From an uncultured Cellulomonadaceae bacterium (GTDB taxonomy: Bacteria > Actinomycetota > Actinomycetes > Actinomycetales > Cellulomonadaceae), in the NCBI GenBank assembly GCA_947495165.1, contig CANLXM010000002.1:496001-560000 (forward strand): 64,000 bases of DNA, in the 5' to 3' direction. The number at the start of each line of letters is the position of its first letter. Position 1 is the stretch's first letter. The notes under the pieces are model-generated. The model worked only from the letters and a program-made list of their open reading frames with translations, was not told the origin of the DNA and searched no databases. The translations under genes and the position numbers were made by a program. This document shows positions 20,082-29,708 of this stretch, one piece after another.

Positions 20082-20861
20082 TCAGCCGAAGCGGCCCGAG
20101 ATGTAGTCCTCGGTGGCCTTCTCGCTGGGCGACGAGAACATGGTCGCGGTGTCGTCCATCTCGATCAGGCGGCCAGGCTGGCCCGTGCCCGCGATGTTGA
20201 AGAACGCCGTCCGGTCGCTCACCCGAGCGGCCTGCTGCATGTTGTGGGTCACGATCACGATCGTGTAGTCGTTCTTGAGCTCGGCGATCAGGTCCTCGAT
20301 CGCGAGCGTCGAGATCGGGTCGAGCGCGGAGCACGGCTCGTCCATGAGGACGACCTGCGGCTTGACGGCGATCGCGCGCGCGATGCACAGCCGCTGCTGC
20401 TGTCCGCCCGACAGCGACGAGCCCGGGCGGTCGAGGCGGTCCTTGACCTCGTTCCACAGGTTGGCGCCCCGCAGCGAGCCTTCGACGAGCTCCTCGGCGT
20501 CGGACTTCGAGATCCGGCTGTTGTTGAGCTTGACGCCGGCGAGGACGTTCTCCGCGATCGACATCGTGGGGAAGGGGTTGGGCCGCTGGAACACCATCCC
20601 GACCTGGCGCCGGACCTCGACCGGGTCGACCTCCGAGGCGTAGAGGTTCTGGCCGTCCACGACCACGCTGCCCTCGACCCGGGCGCCGGGGATGACCTCG
20701 TGCATGCGGTTGAGCGTGCGGAGGAAGGTGGACTTCCCGCAGCCGGACGGCCCGATCAGCGCGGTGACCGACTTCGCCTCGATGGTCATCGAGACGTCCT
20801 CCACAGCGAGGAAGTCGCTGTAGAAGACGTTGAGGTGGTCGACGTCGATGCGCTTGGACAT
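20082..20861 (-). CDS. pstB: Phosphate ABC transporter ATP-binding protein
   Basis: ATPase of 259 aa that drives high-affinity phosphate import with PstA and PstC. Walker A is GPSGCGKST (37-45), the signature is [16 protein letters not shown], and Walker B is [13 protein letters not shown]. The phosphate-family segment [19 protein letters not shown] is clear. The ATG has AAGGA upstream. It is last in pstS-pstC-pstA-pstB, so it should be induced with the operon under phosphate starvation. Confidence 0.97.
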   Translation of the reverse strand: MSKRIDVDHLNVFYSDFLAVEDVSMTIEAKSVTALIGPSGCGKSTFLRTLNRMHEVIPGARVEGSVVVDGQNLYASEVDPVEVRRQVGMVFQRPNPFPTMSIAENVLAGVKLNNSRISKSDAEELVEGSLRGANLWNEVKDRLDRPGSSLSGGQQQRLCIARAIAVKPQVVLMDEPCSALDPISTLAIEDLIAELKNDYTIVIVTHNMQQAARVSDRTAFFNIAGTGQPGRLIEMDDTATMFSSPSEKATEDYISGRFG

Positions 20862-20920
20862 GGAGTTCCTTCCAGGGCCCTGGGGCCGGGACGAGCGGTG
20901 GGAGCGAGTGGGCGCGAGCA

Positions 20921-22024
20921 TCAGTGTGCCGCACCCTTCGGGGCGAACACGCGGCTGATCATGCGCGCGGCGAGGTTGAGGATCATCACGATGAGGATGA
21001 GCGTGAGGGCGGCCGCCCAGGCGCGGTCCACACCCACCCCGCCCTGCTGGTACTGGTTGTAGGCGAACACCGGGAGCGTCGCCATGCGGCCCTCGAGCAC
21101 GTTCCAGCTGCTCCGGGTGAGGATGCCGACGGTGATCAGCAGCGGCGCGGTCTCCCCGATCACGCGCGCGACGGCGAGCATGATGCCCGTGACGATGCCG
21201 GCCACCGCAGTGCGCAGCACCACCTTGACGATCGTCAGCCACTTCGGCACGCCTAGGGCGTACGCGGCCTCGCGCAGCTCGTTCGGCACCAGGCGCAGCA
21301 TCTCCTCGACCGAGCGGATCACGACCGGGGTCATCAGCACCGCGAGCGCGACGGCTCCCATGAGGCCCGACCGGTACGCGGGACCCATGATCAGGGTGAA
21401 CAGCGCGAAGGCGAAGAGCCCGGCGACGATCGAGGGGATGCCGGTCATGACGTCGACGAGGAAGGTGATGCCCTTCGCGACCCGGCCGCGGCCGTACTCG
21501 ACGAGGTAGATCGCCGTGAGGAGGCCGATCGGGACCGAGATCAACGCCGCCGTCGCGGTGACCGCCAGGGTGCCGACGATCGCGTGCGCGACGCCACCGG
21601 AGGTCATGTCGCCGAAGACGCCGACCATGTCGGTCGTGAGGAACTCGGCCGAGAACAGCGCCGCGCCCTTCGACCCGACGGTCCACAGCAGCGACACGAG
21701 CGGAATGAGGGCCACGGCGAAGGCGAACGTGACCAGCGTCGTCGCGAGGCGGTCGACGGCCCAGCGGTGGCCCTCGACGACGCGCGAGACGATCGTGATC
21801 GCGACCGCGTACAGCGCTGCGGCGCTCGCTACGACGCCGGGGATCCCGGGAGACGCGACGACGAGCAGCAGCAGGTAGGAGAACACGAGCGAGGCGGCGC
21901 CGACGGCGTAGGGCACGTACCGGGGCAGCCTGCTCCCCCGCGGCGCGAGCGGCGAGGGAGTCTGGGGCTCCGGCTCGAGCGGGGCGCTCGTGGCGGCGCG
22001 GGCGAGCGGGGTGGGCGTCGTCAT
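20921..22024 (-). CDS. pstA: Phosphate ABC transporter permease PstA
   Basis: Inner-membrane permease of 367 aa. Two extra hydrophobic helices (about 43-90) precede the usual six-helix core. The cytoplasmic EAA-type loop is [21 protein letters not shown]. The loop [20 protein letters not shown] is characteristic of PstA. The first 38 residues are Pro/Ala-rich and cytoplasmic. Its ATG shares one base with the pstC stop (TGATG), so they are coupled. It pairs with PstC to form the phosphate channel. Confidence 0.96.
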   Translation of the reverse strand: MTTPTPLARAATSAPLEPEPQTPSPLAPRGSRLPRYVPYAVGAASLVFSYLLLLVVASPGIPGVVASAAALYAVAITIVSRVVEGHRWAVDRLATTLVTFAFAVALIPLVSLLWTVGSKGAALFSAEFLTTDMVGVFGDMTSGGVAHAIVGTLAVTATAALISVPIGLLTAIYLVEYGRGRVAKGITFLVDVMTGIPSIVAGLFAFALFTLIMGPAYRSGLMGAVALAVLMTPVVIRSVEEMLRLVPNELREAAYALGVPKWLTIVKVVLRTAVAGIVTGIMLAVARVIGETAPLLITVGILTRSSWNVLEGRMATLPVFAYNQYQQGGVGVDRAWAAALTLILIVMILNLAARMISRVFAPKGAAH

Positions 22025-23037
22025 CAGTTGGCTCCGGAGAACTCGGCGCGGCGGGCGATGATCGCGCGCGCCGCGAGGTTGACGAGCAGGGTGATCACGA
22101 ACAGCGCGAGACCGGTCGCGATCAGGACGCTCACCGACAACCCGCTGGACTCGGGGAACTTCGCGGCGATGTTCGCGGCGATCGACTGGTGCTGCCCGGG
22201 CTGGAGGAGGAAGAACGACACGGCGTAGCCGGGCGAGAGGATCATCAGCACGGCCATCGTCTCGCCGAGCGCGCGGCCCAGGCCGAGCATCGACGCGCTG
22301 ATGAGACCGGAGCGGCCGAACGGCAGGACGGCCATGCGCACGACCTCCCAGCGCGTGGCGCCGAGGGCGAGCGCCGCCTCCTCGTGCAGGCGCGGGGTCT
22401 GCAGGAACACCTCGCGGGCGACGGCGCTGATGATCGGCAGGATCATCACCGCCAGCACGACCGAGGCAGCCATGACGTTGCGGGCGGGTGCGGTGTAGCC
22501 CTCGAACAGCGGGATGAAGCCGAGCGTGCCGCTGAGCCACCCGAAGACCGGGTCGAGCACCGGGGCGAGCCACAGCGCGCCCCACAGGCCGTACACGACG
22601 CTCGGGATGGCGGCGAGCAGGTCGATGACGTAGCCCAGCCCCTGCGCGAGCTTGCGGGGCGCGTAGTGCGAGATGAACAGCGCGATGCCGAGCGAGAGCG
22701 GGACCGCGATCACGAGCGCGAGGATCGCGGAGAGCAGCGTGCCGAAGATCAGGGGACCGACGTAGGTCGCGATCGAGGCCCCGTTCATCCACGAGATCGC
22801 GTCGAGGTCCTCCGCGGAGGCGGACAGCGCCGGCCAGGCGCGCAGGAACAGGAAGATCGCGACGGCGGCGAGCACCACGAGGATCAGCCAGCCGGCACCC
22901 GCCGACAGGCCGTGGAACACGCGGTCAGGCAGCCGCCCCCGGTGTCGGGCAGCGCGCGCCGGCGCGAGGTCGGTGGTCGGGCTCGATACAGCCACGAGTT
23001 CTCCGTCAGGTCTCGAAGGTCTGGGGGTCCTGCTCAT
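22024..23037 (-). CDS. pstC: Phosphate ABC transporter permease PstC
   Basis: Inner-membrane permease of 337 aa with six to seven predicted helices (first about 45-68). Family landmarks are [20 protein letters not shown] and the EAA-like loop [23 protein letters not shown], then [15 protein letters not shown] 35-residue polar N-terminus comes first. It is the first permease after pstS (55-bp gap). The ATG at 23037 is used; no strong ribosome-binding site decides the exact start. Confidence 0.95.
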   Translation of the reverse strand: MSRTPRPSRPDGELVAVSSPTTDLAPARAARHRGRLPDRVFHGLSAGAGWLILVVLAAVAIFLFLRAWPALSASAEDLDAISWMNGASIATYVGPLIFGTLLSAILALVIAVPLSLGIALFISHYAPRKLAQGLGYVIDLLAAIPSVVYGLWGALWLAPVLDPVFGWLSGTLGFIPLFEGYTAPARNVMAASVVLAVMILPIISAVAREVFLQTPRLHEEAALALGATRWEVVRMAVLPFGRSGLISASMLGLGRALGETMAVLMILSPGYAVSFFLLQPGQHQSIAANIAAKFPESSGLSVSVLIATGLALFVITLLVNLAARAIIARRAEFSGAN

Positions 23038-23092
23038 GCCTGGACGGACGCACCGCTCGGGTGCGTCCGTCCTGGCGTGGGTCGAGCGTGGA

Positions 23093-24232
23093 TCAGCTGG
23101 CGACCGCGATCGAGTCGATCGCCGCCATGACCTCGGTGCGCAGCGCGTCCGAGATCGGGGCGGAGCCCGCCACGGCCGGGTCAGCGGCGCGCGCCTGGCC
23201 TTCCTCGCTCGCCATGTACGTGAACAGGGCCTTCACGTTCGCGACGTCCGCGGCGTCCTCGTAGACCGAGCAGGCCAGCGAGTACGACATCAGGACGAGC
23301 GGGTAGGCACCGGCCTCGGTCGTCGTGCGGTCGAGCTCGACGATCAGGCGCTTGTCCGTCGCGCCCTCGGCGCGCGGCGAGGCGTCGACGACCTTGGCTG
23401 CGGCCTCGGGCGAGAACGGCACGTACTCCTCGCCGACCTTGATCGCCACGGTGCCGAGGTCGCCGGCGCGGGACGCGTCGGCGTAGCCGATGGTGCCCTC
23501 GGCGGCCGAGACCGTGTCGACGACGCCCTGGGTGCCCTTGCCGGACTGGCCGCCGCTGACGGGCCAGTCACCGGACACCTCGTGCGGCCATGCGTCGTTG
23601 CCGGCGGCCGCGAGGTACTCGACGAAGTTCTCGGTGGTGCCGGACTCGTCGGAGCGGTTCACGGGGATGATCGTGAGGTCGGGCAGCTCGACGCCCTCGT
23701 TCTCCGCGGCGATCGCCGGGTCGTTCCACTTCGTGATGTCGCCGTTGAAGACCTTCGCGAGCGTCTCCGCGGACATCTGGAGGTTCTCCGCCTCGACGCC
23801 CGGCAGGTTGTAGATGACCGCGATCGGGCTGATGTAGAGCGGAACCTCGATGGCCTCGCCGCCGTAGCAGCGCTCCTCGGCGGCGGTGAGCTCGTCCTCC
23901 TTGAGCGCGGCGTCGGAGCCCGCGAACTGGACGGCGCCCGCGAGGAACTGCTCGCGGCCCGAGCCCGAGCCGGCGGGGTCGTACGAGAGGATGACGTCAG
24001 GGGCCATCTCGTTGAACCCGGCGATCCAGCCCTCCATGGCCTTGCCCTGCGAGGACGCACCGGCGCCGGCGAGGTTCCCGCTCAGCTCCTGGCTCTGGGT
24101 CTCGCCAGCGCCCGTCGCGCCCGGCGTGCTCGACGTCGTGGGGGTCTCGGAGTCGGAGCTGCACGCCGTCAGGGTCAGGGCGAGTGCACCGACGAGGACC
24201 GCGGAACGCGTGCTGATACGGCTGAGATTCAC
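23093..24232 (-). CDS. pstS: Phosphate-binding lipoprotein PstS
   Basis: Solute-binding protein of about 379 aa, lipid-anchored outside the membrane, that captures phosphate for PstCAB. The signal peptide ends at a lipobox LTLTAC, and a Ser/Thr-rich linker follows. Phosphate ligands fall in AGASSQGKAMEGW, YDPAGSGSGREQF and VNRSDESGTTENF, all classic PstS segments. I prefer the GTG at 24232 because GGAAG lies about 6 nt upstream; an in-frame ATG at 24244 has no such site. A PHO-box pair lies at 24327-24344, and a 7-bp hairpin sits in the 5' leader (24263-24279). Confidence 0.95.
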   Translation of the reverse strand: MNLSRISTRSAVLVGALALTLTACSSDSETPTTSSTPGATGAGETQSQELSGNLAGAGASSQGKAMEGWIAGFNEMAPDVILSYDPAGSGSGREQFLAGAVQFAGSDAALKEDELTAAEERCYGGEAIEVPLYISPIAVIYNLPGVEAENLQMSAETLAKVFNGDITKWNDPAIAAENEGVELPDLTIIPVNRSDESGTTENFVEYLAAAGNDAWPHEVSGDWPVSGGQSGKGTQGVVDTVSAAEGTIGYADASRAGDLGTVAIKVGEEYVPFSPEAAAKVVDASPRAEGATDKRLIVELDRTTTEAGAYPLVLMSYSLACSVYEDAADVANVKALFTYMASEEGQARAADPAVAGSAPISDALRTEVMAAIDSIAVAS

Positions 24233-24289
24233 TGAATCTTCCATCCTGTGAGTCGAGTCTCTGCGCGGGGCTCCCGCGCTCTGTGCTCG

Positions 24290-24344
24290 ACGTTAGGCAG
24301 CCTGGTTGACCGCAGGGCCCCCGCTCGGTGAACGGGCGATGAAC
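24290..24344 (-). promoter_or_regulatory. PHO box and promoter of pstS
   Basis: Reading on the minus strand, GTTCATC (24344-24338) and GTTCACC (24333-24327) are exactly 11 nt apart, the direct-repeat period of actinobacterial PHO boxes bound by PhoP/RegX3. A possible -10, TAACGT, is at 24295-24290. The block lies between the regX3 stop and pstS. Confidence 0.75.
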
Positions 24345-24371
24345 AGTGCACATCGCCTGCCGCGCAGCCGC

Positions 24372-25088
24372 TCAGGAGGTCGCGTCGTCGGCGATCTTGT
24401 ACCCCAGGCCGCGCACCGTGACGAGCAGGCGGGGGTTCGCCGGGTCCGTCTCGATCTTGGAGCGGACGCGCTTGACGTGGACGTCGAGCGTCTTGGTGTC
24501 GCCGACGTAGTCGGAGCCCCAGACGCGCGAGATCAGCTGGCCGCGGGTCAGGACGCGCCCGGCGTTGCGCAGCAGCACCTCGAGCAGCTCGAACTCCTTG
24601 AGCGGGAACGGGGCCGGCTCACCGTCGACCGTCACCACGTGCCGGTCCACGTCCATCCGCACGGCGCCGACGACGAGCACCTCGTCGTCGTCCGCCTCGG
24701 GCGTCGCGGGGGCTGCCGCGCCCGCCTCGCTGTGCCGGCGCAGGACGGCCCGCATGCGCGCGAGCAGCTCACGGAAGGAGTAGGGCTTGGTCACGTAGTC
24801 GTCGGCGCCGATCTCGAGGCCGACCACCTTGTCGATCTCCGTGTCCTTCGCGGTCAGCATGATCACGGGGACGTTGGAGCGGGTGCGCAGCTCGCGGCAC
24901 ACCTCGGTGCCCGACAGCCCGGGCAGCATGAGGTCGAGGAGCACGAGGTCCGCCCCGCCGTCGTCGAACGCCGCGAGCGCGTCGGGGCCGTTCGCGACGG
25001 CGACCACCTCGTAGCCCTCGCGCTCGAGCTGGTAGGTGAGCGGCTCGGCGTAGGACTCCTCGTCCTCGACGACCAGGATGCGCGTCAT
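24372..25088 (-). CDS. regX3: OmpR/PhoB-family response regulator RegX3/PhoP (phosphate)
   Basis: Response regulator of 238 aa. The receiver domain (about 1-118) has EDEE near residues 8-11, phospho-acceptor Asp in LVLLDLMLPG (about 52) and Lys in YVTKPYSFREL (about 101). After an Ala/Pro/Asp linker comes a winged-helix DNA-binding domain: LLEVLLRNAGRVLTRGQL and DVHVKRVRSKIETDPANPRL. It overlaps the sensor gene by ATGA. The 11-bp PHO repeats before pstS and phoU are the expected targets. Orthologous to mycobacterial RegX3 and Streptomyces PhoP by context. Confidence 0.93.
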   Translation of the reverse strand: MTRILVVEDEESYAEPLTYQLEREGYEVVAVANGPDALAAFDDGGADLVLLDLMLPGLSGTEVCRELRTRSNVPVIMLTAKDTEIDKVVGLEIGADDYVTKPYSFRELLARMRAVLRRHSEAGAAAPATPEADDDEVLVVGAVRMDVDRHVVTVDGEPAPFPLKEFELLEVLLRNAGRVLTRGQLISRVWGSDYVGDTKTLDVHVKRVRSKIETDPANPRLLVTVRGLGYKIADDATS

Positions 25089-26230
25089 GCCTTCTCCTCG
25101 ATCGGGTGCCCGGCAGCGGCGGCCGGGATTCTCATGGTGAACGTCGACCCTTGTCCGGGCTCGGACCAGATCGAGATCTCGCCACCGTGGTCGGCGACGA
25201 CGTGCTTGACGATGCTCAGGCCGAGCCCGGTGCCGCCGGTCTCGCGCGAGCGCGCGGGGTCGGCCCGGTAGAACCGCTCGAAGATGCGGTCCTGGACGGC
25301 GGGGTCGATCCCGACGCCCTGGTCGACCACCGAGATCTCGACGAAGTCCGGGCCCTGGCGCACGCCGACGCTGACGCCGCTCGAGTCGGGCGAGTAGTTG
25401 ACGGCGTTGTCGACGAGGTTGCGCAGCGCCGTGACGAGGAGGCTGTGGTCGCCGTAGACCTGGGCGTTCATGTCGCCCGCGGTCGTCAGCCGGATCTGGC
25501 GGGCGCCCGCGCGCGTGCGGGCGCGGTCCACGGCCTCCGCGACGACCGGCCCGACCTCGACCGCGCCGACCTCGCGCAGCGCCCCGGCGACCTGCAGCCG
25601 GGACAGCTCGATGATCTCGTGCACCAGGTCGCCCAGACGGGTCGCCTCGGACTGCATCCGCGCGGAGAACTTGCGGACCGCCTCGGGGTCGTCGGCCGCG
25701 GCCTGCACGGTCTCGGCGAGCAGCGACAGCGCGCCGACCGGCGTCTTGAGCTCGTGGGAGATGTTGACGACGAAGTCGCGCCGGATCGCCTCGAGGCGGC
25801 GCGCCTCGGTGCGGTCCTCGACGAGCACGAGCACGTGCCGGGGGTCGACCTGCGCCACGCGGACCTGCACGAGGACGTCGCCGCGCCCGCTCGGGCCTCG
25901 GGGCACCTCGAGCTCCTCGTCGAGGATCTCACCGCTCGCCCGGACGGTGTCCACCATGTCGGCGATCACCTGGTGCGCGAGCGCGTCGTGCCGCACGATG
26001 CCCAGCGCGTAGGCGGGGGCGCTGGCACGGACGACCTCGTTGTCGCGGTCCACCACGACCGCGGCCGAGCGCAGCACGGCGAGCGCCCGCACGAGGCCGT
26101 CGTCGAGGTCCGACGGCGGGCCGACCGGGATCTCCTTCTGCCTGCGCTCGGAGACGAAGAACAGGCTGGCGGCGAACACGCCGGTCACCAGCCCGATGAC
26201 GCCCGCGATGAGAATCTCGTACCCGTCCAC
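25085..26230 (-). CDS. senX3: Sensor histidine kinase SenX3/PhoR (phosphate)
   Basis: Membrane kinase of 381 aa. There is one N-terminal helix (about 5-27), then a PAS-like domain (about 48-150), the phospho-acceptor His in VVNISHELKTPVGAL, and the ATPase domain with NLVDNAVNYS (N box), VVDQGVGID (G1) and GGTGLGLSIVKHV (G2). The start is set at GTG 26230: it lies 6 nt after TACGCT (26237-26242, minus strand), and the protein then begins right before the membrane helix. An in-frame start at 26329 would lie inside the PHO-box region. Phosphorylates RegX3, probably gated by Pst-PhoU. Confidence 0.93.
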   Translation of the reverse strand: MDGYEILIAGVIGLVTGVFAASLFFVSERRQKEIPVGPPSDLDDGLVRALAVLRSAAVVVDRDNEVVRASAPAYALGIVRHDALAHQVIADMVDTVRASGEILDEELEVPRGPSGRGDVLVQVRVAQVDPRHVLVLVEDRTEARRLEAIRRDFVVNISHELKTPVGALSLLAETVQAAADDPEAVRKFSARMQSEATRLGDLVHEIIELSRLQVAGALREVGAVEVGPVVAEAVDRARTRAGARQIRLTTAGDMNAQVYGDHSLLVTALRNLVDNAVNYSPDSSGVSVGVRQGPDFVEISVVDQGVGIDPAVQDRIFERFYRADPARSRETGGTGLGLSIVKHVVADHGGEISIWSEPGQGSTFTMRIPAAAAGHPIEEKA

Positions 26231-26301
26231 CCGCTCAGCGTACGGTCGCCCGCGCGCCACCAGGCCCGACCCGGCAAGTGTGCCGCTCCTGGTCGCCAAC
26301 T

Positions 26302-26330
26302 GTTCACCTGGGCGGTCGCGTGCGTTCACC
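26302..26330 (+). promoter_or_regulatory. PHO-box array between senX3 and phoU
   Basis: GTTCACC at 26302-26308 and again at 26324-26330, 22 nt apart, so two 11-nt periods with a degenerate middle unit (26313). It sits in the divergent senX3/phoU region, where autoregulation by the response regulator is expected. Confidence 0.72.
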
Positions 26331-26427
26331 TCGCGGCAGGACCAGACTGTGACAGTGGTCGATCGTGGGGCGCACCTGCCCTGCGACGACGATGGGCCCG
26401 GCGGACCGGGCGGGGAAAGGGTGTGCG

Positions 26428-27102
26428 ATGCGCGAGATCTTCGAGGCCGAGCTCCAGCAGGTCGGCGACGACCTGGCCGAGATGAGCCGGCTGGTCGAGG
26501 GCGCGATCACGAAGGCGGGGACCGCGCTGCTCACGGCCGACCTCGAGCTGGCCCAGCAGGTCATCGCCTCCGACCACCTGATCGACGCGATCGAGCGCGA
26601 CCTCGACGAGCGCTGCGTCCTGCTGCTCGCACAGCAGCAGCCGGTCGCGACGGACCTGCGCGTCGTCGTCTCCGCCCTGCGGATGAGCGCCACGCTGGAG
26701 CGCATGGGCGACCTCGCCCGGCACATCGCCCAGGTCGCCCGGGGCCGCTACCCCAAGCGGGCGCTCGCCGAGCCGCTCGAGCAGACGTTCACCGAGATGC
26801 AGGCGGCGGCCGTCCGGGTGGCGCGCCGCACGACGACGCTGCTCACGACGCGCGACCTCACCGTCGCGCACAACATCGAGCGCGACGACGACCTGCTCGA
26901 CACCCTGCACCAGGACACCTTCGCGGCGCTGCTCGGCACCGAGTGGCACGGGACGGCGCAGGAGACGGTCGACGTCACCCTGCTCGGCCGCTACTACGAG
27001 CGGTTCGGTGACCACGGCGTCTCGATCGCCCGCCGCGTGCTCTACCTGGTCACCGGCCAGTTCAGCGACGACCACAGCGTCCCGGGCGCCCAGAGCTCCT
27101 GA
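26428..27102 (+). CDS. phoU: Phosphate signalling protein PhoU
   Basis: Cytoplasmic all-helical protein of 224 aa with two PhoU repeats (about 8-100 and 113-205). Conserved metal/interaction segments are RVVVSALRMSATLERMGDLARHIA in the first repeat and DVTLLGRYYERFGDHGVSIARRV in the second. It damps the sensor kinase when Pst transport signals phosphate sufficiency. GGAAAGG precedes the ATG; an upstream in-frame ATG at 26365 has no such site. A PHO-box array lies 98 bp upstream, and an 18-bp terminator follows. Confidence 0.95.
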   Translation: MREIFEAELQQVGDDLAEMSRLVEGAITKAGTALLTADLELAQQVIASDHLIDAIERDLDERCVLLLAQQQPVATDLRVVVSALRMSATLERMGDLARHIAQVARGRYPKRALAEPLEQTFTEMQAAAVRVARRTTTLLTTRDLTVAHNIERDDDLLDTLHQDTFAALLGTEWHGTAQETVDVTLLGRYYERFGDHGVSIARRVLYLVTGQFSDDHSVPGAQSS

Positions 27103-27115
27103 CGCACGCAGCACA

Positions 27116-27151
27116 GACGGCGCCGGTCCCCCGCGGGGGACCGGCGCCGTC
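27116..27151. terminator. Bidirectional terminator between phoU and gpmA
   Basis: Perfect 36-bp palindrome (27116-27133 / 27134-27151), folding to a stem with a minimal CGCG loop, between convergent stops. Confidence 0.85.
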
Positions 27152-27178
27152 GGCGTTCGAGCTGAGGTCGGGCGAGGA

Positions 27179-27916
27179 CTACTTGCCCTGGTTGGCGACC
27201 GCCGCGATGGCCGCAGCGGCGGCGTCGGCGTCGAGGTAGCGACCGCCCTTGACGACGGGCTTGAAGTCCTCGTCGAGCTCGTAGACGAGCGGGATGCCGG
27301 TCGGGACGTTCAGGCCCGCGATCGTCTCGTCGTCGATCCCGTCCAGGTGCTTGATGATCGCGCGCAGCGAGTTGCCGTGCGCGGCCACGAGGACCGTCTT
27401 GCCCGCCTTGAGGTCGGGGATGACGTCGGACTCCCAGTAGGGCAGCGCACGCTCGAGGACGTCCTTGAGGCACTCGGTGAGGACCTCGGGCGCGTCGGCG
27501 TAGCGGGGGTCGCCGTCCTGGGAGAACTCCGAGCCGGCCTCGATCGCGGGCGGCGGCACGTCGTAGGACCGACGCCAGAGCATGAACTGCTCCTCGCCGA
27601 ACTCGTCGCGGACCTGCTTCTTGTCCTTGCCCTGCAGCGCACCGTAGTGGCGCTCGTTCAGGCGCCAGCTGCGCTTGACCGGGATCCAGTGCCGGTCCGC
27701 GGCGTCGAGCGCGAGGTGCGCGGTCGTGATCGCGCGACGCAGCAGCGACGTGTGGAGGACGTCGGGGAGGATGCCTGCCTCGGTCAGCAGGCGGCCTCCG
27801 CGCGCGGCCTCCTCGCGGCCCTTCTCGGTGAGCTGGACGTCGACCCAGCCGGTGAAGAGGTTCTTTTCGTTCCAGTCGCTCTCGCCGTGGCGGAGCAGCA
27901 CGAGGGTGTAGGTCAT
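27179..27916 (-). CDS. gpmA: 2,3-bisphosphoglycerate-dependent phosphoglycerate mutase
   Basis: Glycolytic enzyme of 245 aa interconverting 3- and 2-phosphoglycerate. The catalytic phospho-His is in [18 protein letters not shown] (about residue 9), followed by [10 protein letters not shown] and the second His in [15 protein letters not shown]. The C-terminal tail [18 protein letters not shown] is usual for actinobacteria. The ATG at 27916 follows CAGGAT by 6 nt (27923-27928), so it may be leaderless. Confidence 0.96.
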   Translation of the reverse strand: MTYTLVLLRHGESDWNEKNLFTGWVDVQLTEKGREEAARGGRLLTEAGILPDVLHTSLLRRAITTAHLALDAADRHWIPVKRSWRLNERHYGALQGKDKKQVRDEFGEEQFMLWRRSYDVPPPAIEAGSEFSQDGDPRYADAPEVLTECLKDVLERALPYWESDVIPDLKAGKTVLVAAHGNSLRAIIKHLDGIDDETIAGLNVPTGIPLVYELDEDFKPVVKGGRYLDADAAAAAIAAVANQGK

Positions 27917-27986
27917 GGGACCATCCTGCCCCATCGGGCCGCCGACGTCAGGGGGACCTTTCGGCCCTCACCTGCCGCGTCGGGGC

Positions 27987-29285
27987 TCACGCCGTCGGTC
28001 GCTGGGCCGCCGCGAGGCTCGCGCGGCGCACGTGGCTGGCCTCGCGGTACACGTCAAGCATCGCCGACGCGGCCTCGTCCCACCCGAAGCTGGCCCCGGT
28101 GCGCGCGGCACCCTGGCGCAGCCGCGCGCGCTCGTCGGGGTCGTCCAGCAGGTCGGCCAGGACCTGGCCCCACCGCGCCGGGTCGTGCCCGGGCACGAGC
28201 ACGCCGGACTCGCCGTCGCGCACGACCGTGCGCAGGCCTCCGACGGCGGCCGCCACGACCGGCGTCCCGCACGCCTGCGCCTCGACCGCCACGAGACCGA
28301 ACGACTCGTTGTGGGACGGGACGACGACGAGGTCCGCGGCGCGGAACCACCCCGCGAGCTCGGTGCGCGGCACGGGCGGGTGCACCCGCAGGTGGTCCGC
28401 GACGCCCACCTGCGCGGCGAGCGCCTGCAGCTCGCGCAGCGCCGTCGGGCGTCCGCTCGGTCCCCCGAGCACGACGAGCGTCGGCACGGTGCGCCCGGCG
28501 TCACGCATGGCCGCGAGCGCCTCGACGACGACGTCGGGCCCCTTGAGCGGCTGCACCCGGCCCGCGAACAGCACCAGGGGTCCGTCGGGGAGCCCGAGCC
28601 GTGCCCGCTCCGCGGCCATGACCTCGTCCGGGTCGCCGTCACCGGGGCGGAACAGGCGCAGGTCCACCCCCGGCGGCACGACGTGCACGCGCTCGCGGTC
28701 CGCCCCGTACATCTCGACCAGCTCGTCCGCCTCGGCGCTCGTGCTGGCGACGAGCGCGTCGGCGGCCTCGACGACCTGCTCCTCGCCGATCTCGCGCCCG
28801 CGCGGCTCGGGGTGGTCCCCCGGGGCCAGATACGCGTTCTTCACCTTCGCCATCGTGTGCATCGTGTGCACGAGCGGGACGTCCCAGCGGTCGGCGGCGA
28901 GGAACCCGGCCTGCCCGGACAACCAGTAGTGCGCATGGACGACGTCGTACCAGCCCGCCCGCCGGCTCGCCTCCGTCCGCAGCACGCCGGCCGTGAAGGC
29001 GCACAGCTGACCGGGGAGGTCATTCTTGTCGAGCCCTTCGAACGGGCCTGCCGTGATGTGCCGGACGCTCACGCCCGGGCTCACCTCGACGACCTCGGGC
29101 GTGGCCGACGACGTGGCGCGCGTGAAGATCTCGACCTCGCTCCCCTGCCGCGCGAGCGCCTGCGCGAGCTCGACGACGTACACGTTCATGCCGCCGGCGT
29201 CCCCCGTGCCCGGCTGGTCGAGCGGGGACGTGTGGACACAGATCATGGCGACCCGGAGACGGTCGTCGGGAGCAACGGACGGCAT
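27987..29285 (-). CDS. mshA: D-inositol-3-phosphate glycosyltransferase (mycothiol biosynthesis)
   Basis: GT4-family glycosyltransferase of 432 aa transferring GlcNAc from UDP-GlcNAc to inositol-3-phosphate, the first committed step of mycothiol. The N-terminal acceptor domain contains [20 protein letters not shown] and [18 protein letters not shown]. The nucleotide-sugar domain has [21 protein letters not shown] and the EX7E motif in [20 protein letters not shown]. The ATG at 29285 is preceded by a TATC/GATACT stretch and no Shine-Dalgarno. Its presence alone implies an actinobacterium using mycothiol. Confidence 0.95.
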   Translation of the reverse strand: MPSVAPDDRLRVAMICVHTSPLDQPGTGDAGGMNVYVVELAQALARQGSEVEIFTRATSSATPEVVEVSPGVSVRHITAGPFEGLDKNDLPGQLCAFTAGVLRTEASRRAGWYDVVHAHYWLSGQAGFLAADRWDVPLVHTMHTMAKVKNAYLAPGDHPEPRGREIGEEQVVEAADALVASTSAEADELVEMYGADRERVHVVPPGVDLRLFRPGDGDPDEVMAAERARLGLPDGPLVLFAGRVQPLKGPDVVVEALAAMRDAGRTVPTLVVLGGPSGRPTALRELQALAAQVGVADHLRVHPPVPRTELAGWFRAADLVVVPSHNESFGLVAVEAQACGTPVVAAAVGGLRTVVRDGESGVLVPGHDPARWGQVLADLLDDPDERARLRQGAARTGASFGWDEAASAMLDVYREASHVRRASLAAAQRPTA

Positions 29286-29374
29286 GGAGGTCAGTATCTC
29301 CCCGTACCGGGCGTCCTCGCGTCCCGGGCCGGAGGTCCTAGCCAGGACGGGGCCTGCCGGGTGACCCTGGAACC

Positions 29375-29677
29375 ATGAACACCGATGCGAGTGCGAAGCT
29401 CGAGGCGCTGCGCGCGACGCTCGCCGCGCAGCCGGCGGTCGTCGTGGACGAGGCGGCCCCGGTCGTCGACGCCGCGACGCTCCCGGACGACCACATCGTC
29501 TGCCACTGCACCAACGTCAGCGCGGGCGAGCTGCGGATGCTGATCCACGAGGCAGGCTGCGAGTCCCTCGAGGAGATCCAGCGCGCCACGCGGGCCGGCG
29601 GGAGCTGCGGCAAGTGCGTCGGGCTCCTCACCGAGGTCGTCGGCATCGAGCTCGAGCGAGCCTGCGCCCGGCGCTGA
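29375..29677 (+). CDS. (2Fe-2S)-binding protein, bacterioferritin-associated-ferredoxin (BFD) type
   Basis: Small protein (100 aa). After about 40 low-complexity residues comes a BFD-like domain with Cys at 43, 45, 78 and 81, the CxC-x32-CxxC pattern that holds a [2Fe-2S] cluster, and a further Cys62. In other bacteria such proteins reduce bacterioferritin iron or are fused to nitrite reductase. No bacterioferritin or reductase gene is near, so the partner is unknown. It is divergent from mshA (89 bp). Confidence 0.83.
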   Translation: MNTDASAKLEALRATLAAQPAVVVDEAAPVVDAATLPDDHIVCHCTNVSAGELRMLIHEAGCESLEEIQRATRAGGSCGKCVGLLTEVVGIELERACARR

Positions 29678-29708
29678 GGGGGCACCGCAGCGACCGCTGC
29701 CGCGATCG

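Noticed and set aside
29320..29350. GTCCT-AGCC-AGGAC inverted repeat between mshA and the BFD-like gene
   Set aside because: Arms of five bases in GC-rich DNA are expected by chance; no regulator to link.
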